A stretch of 64,000 nucleotides of DNA from Ostrinia nubilalis. Lineage: Eukaryota; Arthropoda; Insecta; Lepidoptera; Crambidae. The translations under genes were made by a program, and so were the position numbers. Below, piece by piece: positions 1-8,742 of this stretch; within the stretch, counting starts at the first letter, position 1, and each line of letters starts with the position of its first letter. The stretch spans positions 3,782,001 through 3,846,000 of the forward strand of contig NC_087118.1 of assembly GCF_963855985.1 (NCBI RefSeq), read 5' to 3'. Under the pieces are notes generated by a model. It was not told the DNA's origin. It made no database searches and saw only the letters and a program-made list of their open reading frames with translations.

Positions 1-476
1 GGGGTTATTTATGTGGGTATTCCTCATCTTTCCGATGAGAGGAGCCCCACATAATCTATCACTTCCCCGCAGGGTAAGTATGCAATTCCATGCATTTTTT
101 TCCCCCGAAAAAAAAAAGTGTCATAATTTTTATATTTACAAATTGCATAAAGTTTACACATTTGTGATGATTTCCTGGTATTTTTTAACTAATCCTAACT
201 TTGTATGAATTTAGACTGATTGCCAAAATTTTAAATCAGGTGAAACCAATTTGACTGATTTTTGCAGACAAAAGTGGTTTAGATAAACGCCCTTGGTCTA
301 CCTTATAATCATCTTGGTGATTATGAGTTTTATTTCATTCACATACAGGGTGTAAAAAAACCTATCACGAAGACTGAAACTACGCATTCTGTACACCCAA
401 CCAAGTAATATTACAAAATATTATTGGTGGGAAATATTTTTTATTTTTATGATTAAAAAAAATACAATATTCCGCA
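1..476. other. AT-rich sequence, no gene seen
   Basis: No reading frame with recognisable motifs and no clear repeat boundary. The stretch near 1-60 is mixed composition and the rest is AT-rich. It is the left flank of the foldback element that starts at 482. Confidence 0.5.
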
Positions 477-481
477 GCCCG

Positions 482-1270
482 CACTATGGAGCGAAATTGC
501 GATTTATGGACATAGCGATTTTTTTCACAATTTCTATTTAAAAAAAATACCTATTGATAGGTTACGTTATTCTGATGAATAAATGCTGCACAAGTTTTTC
601 TCTAAAACCAATAGTTTGACTGGAAAAAAATATTTTTCATTTTCGTTGTATGGAATGAAACATAAAGTGGTCGATTTCGACTAAGCCTTGACAGATCTTG
701 CTTTGAAACTACTTGAGCCTTGTTCTATGGCTTGTTGACTGTAATCCTACGCTATCAGCGCGCGTCCAAAGTTGCCCGTTCACAAGTTATGAGGTTCTGA
801 AAAATTTAAAAAAAGTAAGTAAAAGTGACTTTTTTTTGGAATATCTTTAAAGATTTAACAAAAATATAAAGATTTTATACGTTAATAATGTAAATTAACC
901 TTAAATTACTGCTAAAAACACATTTTAATAAACTTAAAAGGAATTAAATCAGCGATTTTTTTTTCACAATTTCTGTTTAAAAAAAATACCTATCGATAGG
1001 GTATGTTATTCTGATGAATAAATATTATGAACGTTTTTCTCTAAAACCAATAGTTTGGCTGGAAAAAAATATTTTCCATTTTCGTTGTATGGAATGAAAC
1101 ATAAAGTGGTCGATTTCGACTAAGCCTTGACAGATTTTGCTTTGAAACTACTTGAGCCTTGTTCTATGGCTTGTTGACTATAATCCTAGACTAACAGCGC
1201 GCGCACAAAGTTGCCCGTTCAGAAGTTATGAGGTTCCGAAAAATGAAAATTAAAGTAAGTAAAAGTATCT
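482..1270 (+). repeat. Left arm of the foldback element
   Basis: This arm pairs with the reverse complement of about 1370-2023 plus 3145-3298. Within it, sequence from the conserved AATTTCTATTTAAAAAAAAT region to a GGTTCTGAAAA motif occurs twice (about 520-800 and 960-1240), so the arm contains a diverged direct duplication of about 300 bp. No coding potential is seen. Confidence 0.8.
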
Positions 1271-1369
1271 TTTTTTGGGTATAAATCTTTAAAGATTCAA
1301 CTAAAACATGAAAATTATATACTTTAGTAATGTAATTAACCTTTTTCTTGTCGTCTTATCTAAAGAAAA

Positions 1370-2023
1370 GTCAATTTTACTTACTTTCATTTTCATTTTT
1401 CGGAACCTCATAACTTCTGAACGGGCAACTTTGGGCGCGCGCTGTTAGTGCAGGATTATAGTCAACAAGCCATAGAACAAGGTTCAAGTAGTTTCAAAGC
1501 AAAATCTGTCAAGGCTTAGTCGAAATCGACCACTTTATGTTTCATTCCATACAACGAAAATGGAAAATATTTTTTTCCAGCCAAACTATTGCTTTTAGAG
1601 AAAAACGTTCATAATATTTATTCATCAGAATAACATACCCTATCGATACGTATTTTTTTTAAACAGAAATTGTGAAAAAAAAAATCGCTGATTTAATTCC
1701 TTTTAAAAACTTAAATTTAATAAACATTAAAATGTGTTTTTAGCAGTAATTTAAGGTTAATTTACATTATTAATGTATAAAATCTTTATATTTTTGTTAA
1801 ATCTTTAAAGGTATTCCAAAAAAAAGTCACTTTTACTTACTTTTTTTTAATTTTTCAGAACCTCATAACTTGTGAACGGGCAACTTTGGATGCGCGCTGA
1901 TAGCGTAGGATTACAGTCAACAAGCCATAGAACAAGGCTCAAGTAGTTTCAAAGCAAGATCTGTCAAGGCTTAGTCGAAATCGACCACTTTATGTTTCAT
2001 TCCATACAACGAAAATGAAAAAT
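1370..2023 (-). repeat. Right arm of the foldback element, first part
   Basis: Reverse complement of most of the left arm, similar by eye with scattered point differences. It is cut at 2023 by a solo LTR and resumes at 3145-3298, which supplies the tip of the arm. Confidence 0.8.
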
Positions 2024-2120
2024 TATAAGAGGGCCCCACGTTGGGCGCCAGATTGTAAGAGGGCGCCACGTTGGGACGCCAGTTTGTAAGAGGGCGCCAC
2101 GTTGGGACGCCCAATTGTAG
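2024..2120. repeat. Three tandem units of about 31 bp at the LTR end
   Basis: The motif GTAAGAGGGCGCCACGTTGG recurs three times with a period of about 31 bp, followed by a degenerate fourth start (GTAGGAGGGGG). The first unit has TA in place of TG at its start. Confidence 0.8.
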
Positions 2121-2284
2121 GAGGGGGAACCTAACCTACAGAGAGAAATGACCAAAACCAATTTTATAGGGCTTTATCTCGTGTTTATTGCCAACAAACC
2201 TATGACTAAATTACACAATCAAAGCAGACAACCTCTCAATTACGGAGCTAGTAGTCGGTAGAAACAAAATATCACAGTAAAGTT

Positions 2285-2720
2285 AGGATCGGCATGTACA
2301 TATGAACAATTCTTAATGATAAGCAATACTAATTGCATTGACTAATTAATCTTATGGCAAAGCGTCATTTTAACATTTGAAGCAAAAATGAGGATCGGTA
2401 TATGCATTTGAGCCGGATCCAATAGTAAGCTATACAATTGTATTTACTTGATAAACTTTATTACAAAAGCGTGAGTAATTCAATTAGAACACAAAACAAG
2501 GATCGGTTTATGCATATGATCTAAACTTAATTGAAAACTAAACAATTGCGTCTAATTAATAAAGTTCATAACCAAAGCATGTGCAAAGCATAAAACTAGG
2601 ATCGGCGTATGCATTAGGGCCATATTTAGTACAATAGCATTCACTTAATAAATTTATAGCAAGAAGCGTGAATAATTATCTAAGTCATAAAACCAGGATT
2701 GGATTATGCATTTGAGCTAA
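2285..2720. repeat. Five diverged direct repeats of about 100 bp
   Basis: The core AGGATCGGNNTATGCATNTG occurs at 2285, 2391, 2499, 2598 and 2695 (the last as AGGATTGG), each followed by AT-rich sequence with a loosely conserved GCGTGA motif. Spacing is 97-108 bp. The array lies inside the solo LTR, downstream of its promoter on the minus strand. Confidence 0.75.
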
Positions 2721-2958
2721 GCATGAATGTAAACAATGAGCAAATTCTAATTAGCGTAATTAACTTAGCTACTACAAGACAACAGTTACTATTTCTATTA
2801 ACTATCTAGTAGGCACGGGAAGCGTGCATGGGCCGATACAACGCGATGTCCAGTCAGTTCCGTGTTACGGAAGCAGACCTTACCATCGCGGTGTGTGCGA
2901 GTTCAATCCGGCGGGCGCATCGTGTTCCGTGGTACGGAAGCGCGGAGCGTCGCGGACG

Positions 2959-2993
2959 AACTGACTTCTAGGCCGGCTCGCACGCCTTTTATA
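2959..2993 (-). promoter_or_regulatory. Solo-LTR core promoter (TATA and initiator)
   Basis: On the minus strand TATAAAAG (2993-2986) is followed about 29 bases later by TCAGTT (2964-2959), the usual insect TATA-to-initiator spacing. The surroundings are very GC-rich compared with the host sequence. Transcription would run leftward into the LTR. Confidence 0.6.
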
Positions 2994-3446
2994 GCCAGCC
3001 GGTGAGCGCGTGTGACGCACGCGGCGGCGTGCGGGGTCTCGGGGCAGGGTAAACCGGCTGCGCGCGCGCGTAGACCTCGCTGTGACGTAGTGGCAGGCTC
3101 GGAGCTTGTCGCTCGAAGTAAATAAAAGGGCGCGCCGTGTTACAAAATATTTTTTTCCAGTCAAACTATTGGTTTTAGAGAAAAACTTGTGCAGCATTTA
3201 TTCATCAGAATAACGTAACCTATCGATAGGTATTTTTTTCAAATAGAAATTGTGAAAAAAATCGCTATGTCCATAAATCGCAATTTCGCTCCATAGTGGC
3301 CCGCAATATACAGCGCGCCACGCAACGCAATGACCGTGCCTATGTGTTTGTGAGTGTATTGGAGCGTACGCGCTTTCCCGCCACTACCTACCGCGACCGC
3401 AGAAGTATTTTGTACACAAAATTACCAGATTATTCACTTCCTACAT

Positions 3447-4683
3447 TTAACCTCCTGGGGCCCGGGAATTATTTTTGTCGTGAATTCATATGAAAACTAT
3501 CCAAATAGTATTAATAATTGATATAATTATCTTAAAAAATAAAATAAAAATTTTTATCTGGAAAACTGCAATTTTCTCAATGTCATATTTACGACATCGG
3601 TTCCCAATGTCAACGACTTTTTTATTTCATGTACAGGATGTCCCGTAATAAATTGCACAAAAGTAATTCCTAGTTAAGTTTCTTGACTATCTACAACGAA
3701 TTTGAATCGATTTTTGAAATATATTGAGATGCCAAAAATTTTTTTTTACATATTTTAAATTTTTTTTCTGCCTGTACTTACTTTTTTCTATGCAGTGGAT
3801 GCAAATATTGATATTTTTTAAGTACCTTTTCGTTAAAATGTAGCTAGATAGATTCTTTATCAAGTTTTATGTCATTTTTGGGCAATAACATTGCATCTCT
3901 ATTATTTTTTTTAATAGCATTTCAAAATTTTATTGCATTTCATATGGATGACTCAAATTAAAAAATCCTCGTGATAAAAAAATGCATCAAACCAATGTGT
4001 AATTAACATTAAGTGATGTAGATAAGGTCAATAGCAATTAAAAAAATTAAAAAACAATTTGATTAAGTGCCTAATGAAATTATTTTAATTTCATAAAAAA
4101 AACAAAGTGACTTGAGGTGTTGATAATACTTCTGGGCCGACTTTACCAGTAAAATCGAGTTTTGAGTGTTCTAATATGTTATATTCGCATATATCTACCT
4201 AAACAAATAAGAAAATAATATCAGATTTTATGCTACTTAATAGAAAATGTATAATGTCATACAGGTATTACACTGGGCTCTGTCAGTTTACACTAGTAAT
4301 TGGGACCTCATGTATGTAATACCTGTATGACATTCAGATTTCACCATGGTTTTCGTAGTTTTCATACGTATTTGATACTCAGATAATAAAACAGTTCAAA
4401 TCCCAAAACGAATAATAACAAAGGCTTATAGAAATCGTTCATATTTCAGTAAAAATTTCATTATTACTAACCACTTGTTCCCGGTCGCGGCGCCGTCGCT
4501 AGTTCAATTAAAGATAAAAAAATATAAATGTCACTTCACTAGCCAATCACAGCTAAGAATGATGGACAGATGCACCATCTAACTAACTATCGTAAAAGTT
4601 CTGGTAAATTTCAACAGATAGCGTTGATTTATATTTTTTTGTTTTATGTAATAAATATATGACGCCAGGCCCCAGGAGGTTAA
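3447..4683. mobile_element. piggyBac-like non-autonomous element (TTAA target)
   Basis: Both ends are flanked by TTAA (3447-3450 and 4680-4683). The termini are inverted repeats CCTCCTGGGGCCCGG on the left and CCTCCTGGGGCCTGG read inward from the right, with one mismatch. TTAA duplication with a short terminus starting CC is typical of piggyBac. The 1,229-bp body is AT-rich with no transposase frame, so it is a deletion derivative or unrelated filler between piggyBac ends. Confidence 0.65.
4253..4334. repeat. Small hairpin with 19-bp arms
   Basis: The arms AATGTCATACAGGTATTAC (4253-4271) and its exact reverse complement (4316-4334) enclose 44 bp. It lies inside the piggyBac-like element and may be a tiny MITE or an internal palindrome. 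Confidence 0.7.
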
Positions 4684-5740
4684 AAAACACATTCCTTTAG
4701 CATTTGTTTAGGTTTAGAACTAAGTACTTACCGACTAATCCCCTTCGACGTCGTCTGGAATCGGCGGCTCCAACCGGACAGTGCCTCGAACTGACGGCCT
4801 TCCACGTGCAAGCAAACGCGTGCCAGGTAAATCGTGTTTTGATGCGCGCTCCAGTATTCCTTCACGTACAGACTGGTATTTAAGTTCCTCAAATACGACA
4901 CAATACACGCCTAGACGAGGCGGACGGAGGCACAATCGGCTGATTGTCCAACAGACGTACAGCCAGAACAAAAATACGTGCATCAGTACGGTGTGGTGCG
5001 CTGTAGGATGTTCAGCCCGATACCTACAGCCCGCAGGGCTTCAGATGCGTTTCCACGTGCCCTCCCATAACAGTAAACCATGTTTACGTACTCACGAGCA
5101 CTGTACGTATGGTTAGGCATCTTTCTAACACTCATTCACTATTACCACACTCACTATCACACGTTCACACACTAACTATCCGCACGAGAAAACTATCAAA
5201 AGTCGCAAGCGCATTCGACGACCGAAGAAACCGAACTGGCCGCCGCGCGAGCAACGCGAGGCTTAGCAACAAAGGCGCTGCCCCGCGCCACCCCGCGCGG
5301 CGAGACTGACCAATAACAGTCAAGCAATACGTTTATCGAATGTCGTATTCGAAAATCGGTAGCGCTTTCTTAATTCTTCATTTTCAACTACAAATTTACG
5401 TAATTTTTAACTTAACAAAAATGTAATTTCATCACTTTAGTACAGGCAAGTCTATCAACGAATGAGAATGTAAAAGCGGCGGCAAAAATACTTTGATTAA
5501 TCTTTGTTAACTAAAGATCCGTCCTAGCATAGGTACCTACTTAATAATTAATGCTTTTAGCAAGCTTCCAAAATACTCAAATTTGAATGAATTGTAGATG
5601 CGCAATCGTTATGAATAAAACAATAAGAATATTAATACATTTTGTTAGTTATTTCGTGTAATAAAGTTACGTTCATTTAAAATAATCACGAACAAGACGA
5701 ATCATTTTATGTAAATTATGAATAATGGAAGTAATTGGTA
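4684..5740. other. Unassigned sequence, GC-rich between 4735 and 5320
   Basis: The segment 4735-5320 is more GC-rich than its surroundings and contains short open frames on both strands (for example 82 codons at 4735-4983, minus, followed three bases after its stop by a GGTAAGTAC donor-like sequence). I recognise no domain in any of them. It may be a decayed transposon or promoter-like island. Confidence 0.3.
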
Positions 5741-6045
5741 TGAAAGAAGCGCTAAAAGATATGACATTTTGTTTAGTTTCTAAAATCAAGCGAGTTTAAA
5801 AATAAAATCTTATCTTTTAATCTCCTATCGAAAGTGAAGGAGCAAGAGTTTGCCAGTGTGTTATTTCTAGGCGTTCAGATTGCAGTAATAAGTAAGTTAA
5901 GTTTTATTTTATTAATTACTATCGTAAAGACGTAAAATTTATTAAGTTAGAGAGCTAGAAATGTAAGCAATAATGAACCTGTGTGTAAAGAGCATTTGTC
6001 ATTTGTTTACAGTACTTTTTAATGATACAAGTTTATCACATCTGC
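5741..6045 (+). repeat. Direct repeat of about 305 bp, copy 1
   Basis: Starting TGAAAGAAGCGCTAAAAGAT, this block recurs at 8438-8742 in the same orientation with scattered substitutions and small indels. Both copies contain GTAAGTTAAGTTTTATTTT. The copies bracket a 2.4-kb interval full of transposons. They could be a diverged tandem duplication or LTR-like ends; I see no TG...CA termini or TSD. Confidence 0.7.
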
Positions 6046-6048
6046 TTA

Positions 6049-6165
6049 GGGGGCGTATAAATTACGTGAGACTTTTAGGGGGGGGAGGGGGTCAACGAAA
6101 ACCTCACTAAATCTCACGTGGGGGAGAGGGGGGTCTCGGAAAATATCACGTAATTTTTCCCGCAA
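6049..6165. repeat. Short inverted-repeat element with GC-rich core, copy 1
   Basis: The left end reads GGGGGCGTATAAATTACGTG. The core is a G-run plus repeated CTCAC words, and the right side ends at TATCACGTAATTTTTCCCGC. A related copy is at 7825-7943. The ends are imperfect inverted repeats, consistent with an old MITE whose superfamily I cannot assign. Confidence 0.5.
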
Positions 6166-6639
6166 GAAATGGAGTAAAATTGCCAGAAAACTGGGTTATT
6201 GAAGTAAAAAAAAAATGATTTTTTTATGATGATAATGACAATTTATTCTAAACCGTCTAATCAAATTAAACTAAAAATGCCTCCATCTCCATTTGTGAAC
6301 ACTAAAGATGCAGAATAAATGTCGAAATTAAGAAAATTCAAAATTAAAAAAAAGTCATCGGCATCGCTACTGCCACAGAATAAGTAATAGTACAGGTACA
6401 GAAGGATTACTCCGCAAGACGATTTAAATAAATGCGAGTCTTGCTACGACGCGATACAGTGGAATTCAGCTCGCACAGCACTAAGTACTTACAATTTTAT
6501 TTACCTACAAGTTTTGTCTCTTTCTATCGCGTGCCTCTGAACTCTTCATACGCTGTTAGGGTTGCTGTCTAGTAGTGTCTAGTAAAAAAATAATTAATCT
6601 ACTTATTTGTAATGAGGTACGTATGTAGGTAAGTACGCA

Positions 6640-6710
6640 TTGATTATGGAAAACCTTGGGAGAGGCCTTTGTCCAGCAGTGGACGTCATTTTTGGCTGAA
6701 ACGAACGAAC
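6640..6710 (+). repeat. RTE-like LINE 3' tail relic
   Basis: The sequence TTGGGAGAGGCCTTTGTCCA and what follows encodes LGEAFVQQWTS, resembling the C-terminal end of lepidopteran RTE-like reverse transcriptases. The same relic, inverted, lies in the other P-like copy near 56770-56830, so it was present before the two copies separated. Confidence 0.55.
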
Positions 6711-6789
6711 GCATTCTGAGCAGTAGTCATGGTAGGTTAGGTTCCTATACTATCCTAAGAATTATTGATTACCTACATGGCCAACATAC

Positions 6790-6896
6790 CTTTCAGCATC
6801 TTTGGGAAGCAAAAAAAAAGATAAATCCGGTAGATTTCTTTTCGAATTTAAACACCCGAACGCCGCACAATAAAATTTCTTTCTCTTTATGTCCAT
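6790..6896 (-). pseudogene. First exon of a THAP-domain protein (transposon-borne)
   Basis: Reading leftward from ATG at 6896, about 35 codons run to a strong donor (AAG/GTATGT). The peptide starts MDIKRKKFYCAAFGCLNSK and contains C-x4-C followed by a hydrophobic FFLLPKDAER segment. That is the start of the C2CH THAP DNA-binding finger (C-x2-4-C, then C-x2-H expected about 40 residues later). The second zinc-ligand pair would be on a later exon, which is absent. THAP fingers bind transposon ends in P-type transposases and also occur in host proteins derived from them. With no downstream exon this copy cannot make a full finger unless spliced to outside sequence. Confidence 0.6.
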
Positions 6897-7062
6897 TTTT
6901 AAATAATACTTCGATCATAGAATTAGGTACTACAACGCACGCCAGCGTCCTGACGGGCGCGCGCGTGACACTCGACTGATATAATACCCGCCGGCGGGGC
7001 GCTTCGCTGTAGGTAATTATCGGATGTACCGCGCGGAGTGAGTCAGGCCTGCTACTGCGTAA

Positions 7063-7502
7063 AAAATTGGCCAAGTGCGTGTCGTGTCACGCGCAGTGTA
7101 GGGTTCCGTAGTTGTCTGTCGTTACCACAATATATTTCAGAAGCAAGCAATTACTTCATATAAAGTCACTTTTCATATTTTCTTCTAAGGAATTTTTACT
7201 AGTTAAGAAATTGTATAATACATGAGTCAAATGACTATTACTCTTAAACTAAGTAATGTATCTTAACCGTTATAGTTTTCCTTGAAAAAATTCATCCCCA
7301 CTTTACATGCATGGGAGCTACCCTAGATTTTTTTTCTTTTCAAATTTTTTTTTTACCGTTTTGTCGGCGTGATTTATTTACATACCTTCACAAAATTACA
7401 GCTCCCCAGTGCCAATAGTTTCCAAGCAAAACCTCAGACAGACAGACAGACAGACATATCGAAACTATAAAGGTTCCTTGTCAGGACTACGGAACCCTAA
7501 AA
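7063..7502 (+). repeat. Dispersed lepidopteran-type repeat with AGGGTTCCG ends
   Basis: Begins GGCCAAGTGCGTGTCGTGTC, contains TAGGGTTCCGTAGT near the left, a (CAGA)n run near 7433-7457 and GACTACGGAACCCTAAAAAT at the right end, so AGGGTTCCGTA and TACGGAACCCT form inverted ends. I recognise this arrangement as a common lepidopteran repeat, but its class (SINE-like or MITE-like) is not clear from the sequence. Confidence 0.55.
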
Positions 7503-7824
7503 ATGACATTACATACGTATGAAAATATTATGTATTCGTAGTTAAAGTAACCAATAGTCAAATTTGACAGATGTCAAATAACAGAAAAAAATGTTTTTAT
7601 AACAATGTTTAACTTGACTTTTAGTACATTTTTTAACTATTAGTTTACATTTTTTATTAATATTTAACCATTAGTAGCAAAATTTAACAATTAGTTATTT
7701 TAACTATGAATCAAAAAACTGGTCCTAGGTTGAAGCAATTGCTTGTCTTACTAAACGACGGGAAGCTACGGAACCTAATAGACTCGAAGCATAGACATTG
7801 CAAAATAGGCATTTCATTAAATAT
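7503..7824. other. AT-rich spacer, nothing recognised
   Basis: Rich in TTAACTATTAG-like words and direct short repeats (about 7600-7705). There are no open frames of note. Confidence 0.4.
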
Positions 7825-7943
7825 CACGTGAGATTAGGGGGGTGGGGGAGGGGGTCAGGCAAAATCTCACCAAATCTCACCAAGGGGGGCGGGGGGGTTG
7901 AAAAATGGCCAAAATTGTCTCACGTAATTTATGGACGCCCCCA
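7825..7943. repeat. Short inverted-repeat element with GC-rich core, copy 2
   Basis: Shares TATCACGTGAGATTAGGGGG, the repeated CTCACCAAATCTCACC core and CTCACGTAATTTATGGACGC with the family at 6049. Its right end keeps the GGACGCCCCC tip while the left tip is decayed. Confidence 0.5.
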
Positions 7944-8141
7944 TTAAGTTGAAGTTACAAGGCAAGAAATAAAGAAATAGCGATTGAGTACTAGGAATTC
8001 TAAATACGAGCTAGATTTCGCGGAGCGTGCGCGCAGCGCTTCTCGACGTGGGAAGCAAAATCGGACTGATGAATGGAGAAAATCGATGATCCACGATTGA
8101 GCGCCGATGACGCCCGAAACACGAAGATGAGCGAGCGAAGT
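7944..8141. other. Spacer, nothing recognised
   Basis: A short mixed-composition stretch between two MITE copies. It has a minus-strand open frame without recognisable motifs. Confidence 0.3.
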
Positions 8142-8392
8142 ATGTATTGCAGTGGTTCCCAAACTTATTTAGTCTACTGCCCATTTTGAGAATAAATTAT
8201 TTTTTAGCGCCCCCCATTTTTGTAGTCAAGAATCGAGTCAGTCGATGTCTAAGAGTCATCCTCGTAGATGACGCCTCCCAAGCCTCTACACAACGTCCTG
8301 ATTTTTTTTCTGGGTCTCTTACCGCCCCCCTTTAAGCCTGCAGCGCCCACAAGGGGGCGTTATCGCCCACTTTGGGAAAGACTGATGTATTG
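8142..8392. mobile_element. hAT-type MITE
   Basis: The 235-bp element at 8150-8384 is bounded by inverted ends CAGTGGTTCCCAAACTT and CAGTCTTTCCCAAAGTG (read inward) and flanked by the perfect 8-bp duplication ATGTATTG (8142-8149 and 8385-8392). Ends beginning CAG with an 8-bp TSD are diagnostic of hAT. The body contains GCGCCCCCC and CCGCCCCCC stretches. There is no coding capacity. Confidence 0.85.
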
Positions 8393-8437
8393 TATCAGTG
8401 CGAGCCCGATGTCCGTGCGGCGGTATTAGTATTTAAA

Positions 8438-8742
8438 TGAAAGAAGTGCTAAAAGATAGAAATTTTGTTTAGATACTGAAATCAATCGAGTTTAAAAACA
8501 AAATCTTGTCTTATCTCCTATCGAAAGTGAAGGAACAAGAGTTTGCCAGTGTGTTATTTCTAGGTGTTCAGTTTGCGGTATTAAGTAAGTTAAGTTTTAT
8601 TTTAATAATTACTATCGTAAAGACGTAAAAGTTATTAAGGTAGAGAGCTAGAGATGTAAGGAATAACGAACCTGTATGAAAGAGCATTATTGTCATCTGT
8701 TTACAGTACTTTTGAATGATAAGTAGTTACAAGCTTATCACA
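8438..8742 (+). repeat. Direct repeat of about 305 bp, copy 2
   Basis: Second copy of the block at 5741-6045, same strand. The ends match up to the shared TTTATCACA region, after which the sequences diverge. Confidence 0.7.

Larger units (their letters stand above)
2024..3144 (-). mobile_element. Solo LTR of an LTR retrotransposon, minus strand
   Basis: A 1,121-bp block interrupts the right foldback arm and is flanked by the 4-bp duplication AAAT (2020-2023 and 3145-3148); removing it rejoins the arm exactly. Read on the minus strand it starts TGTAACACGG and ends at a slightly mutated terminus. A TATA box, a TCAGTT initiator 29 bases downstream and a later AATAAA (minus, about 2185-2190) give the U3-R-U5 order. 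There is no internal gag-pol, so it is a solo LTR left by LTR-LTR recombination. The parent family (gypsy or BEL) cannot be decided; the 4-bp TSD favours gypsy. Confidence 0.7.
477..3303. mobile_element. Transib-like non-autonomous foldback transposon
   Basis: Two long inverted arms (482 to about 1270, and about 1370-2023 continued at 3145-3298) face each other around a spacer of about 100 bp. The tips are perfect inverted repeats beginning CACTATGGAGCGAAATTGCG. The element is flanked by the 5-bp GC-rich duplication GCCCG at 477-481 and 3299-3303. A terminus beginning CAC-N-N-TG with a 5-bp GC-rich TSD is the known signature of Transib, the superfamily related to the RAG1 recombinase, whose ends resemble the V(D)J signal heptamer CACAGTG. 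Each arm also contains an internal duplication: the block at 490-830 recurs at 955-1260. No transposase frame is visible, so the copy would depend on a helper. The superfamily call rests only on tips and TSD. Confidence 0.65.
6366..7058 (-). mobile_element. P-like non-autonomous element with THAP exon, copy 1
   Basis: The element at 6374-7050 is flanked by the perfect 8-bp duplication GCTACTGC (6366-6373 and 7051-7058). A close relative lies in the opposite orientation at 56442-57081 with its own 7-8 bp TSD, so the boundaries are confirmed twice. On the minus strand it contains a CpG-rich promoter-like start, a short exon encoding the beginning of a THAP zinc finger, a splice donor and then non-coding sequence. 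An 8-bp TSD plus a THAP domain points to the P-element superfamily. The transposase body is missing. A short RTE-like LINE tail inside it (about 6645-6700) is shared with the other copy. Confidence 0.65.

Noticed and set aside
2880..3197. A 105-codon arginine-rich minus-strand frame
   Set aside because: It overlaps the solo LTR promoter and foldback arm; the composition is due to CpG-rich DNA and no domain is visible.
4735..4983. An 82-codon minus-strand frame with a hydrophobic start and a GTAAGT donor just after its stop
   Set aside because: No domain recognised, the donor lies after the stop and the region is GC-rich by composition, which lengthens chance frames. Left as unassigned.
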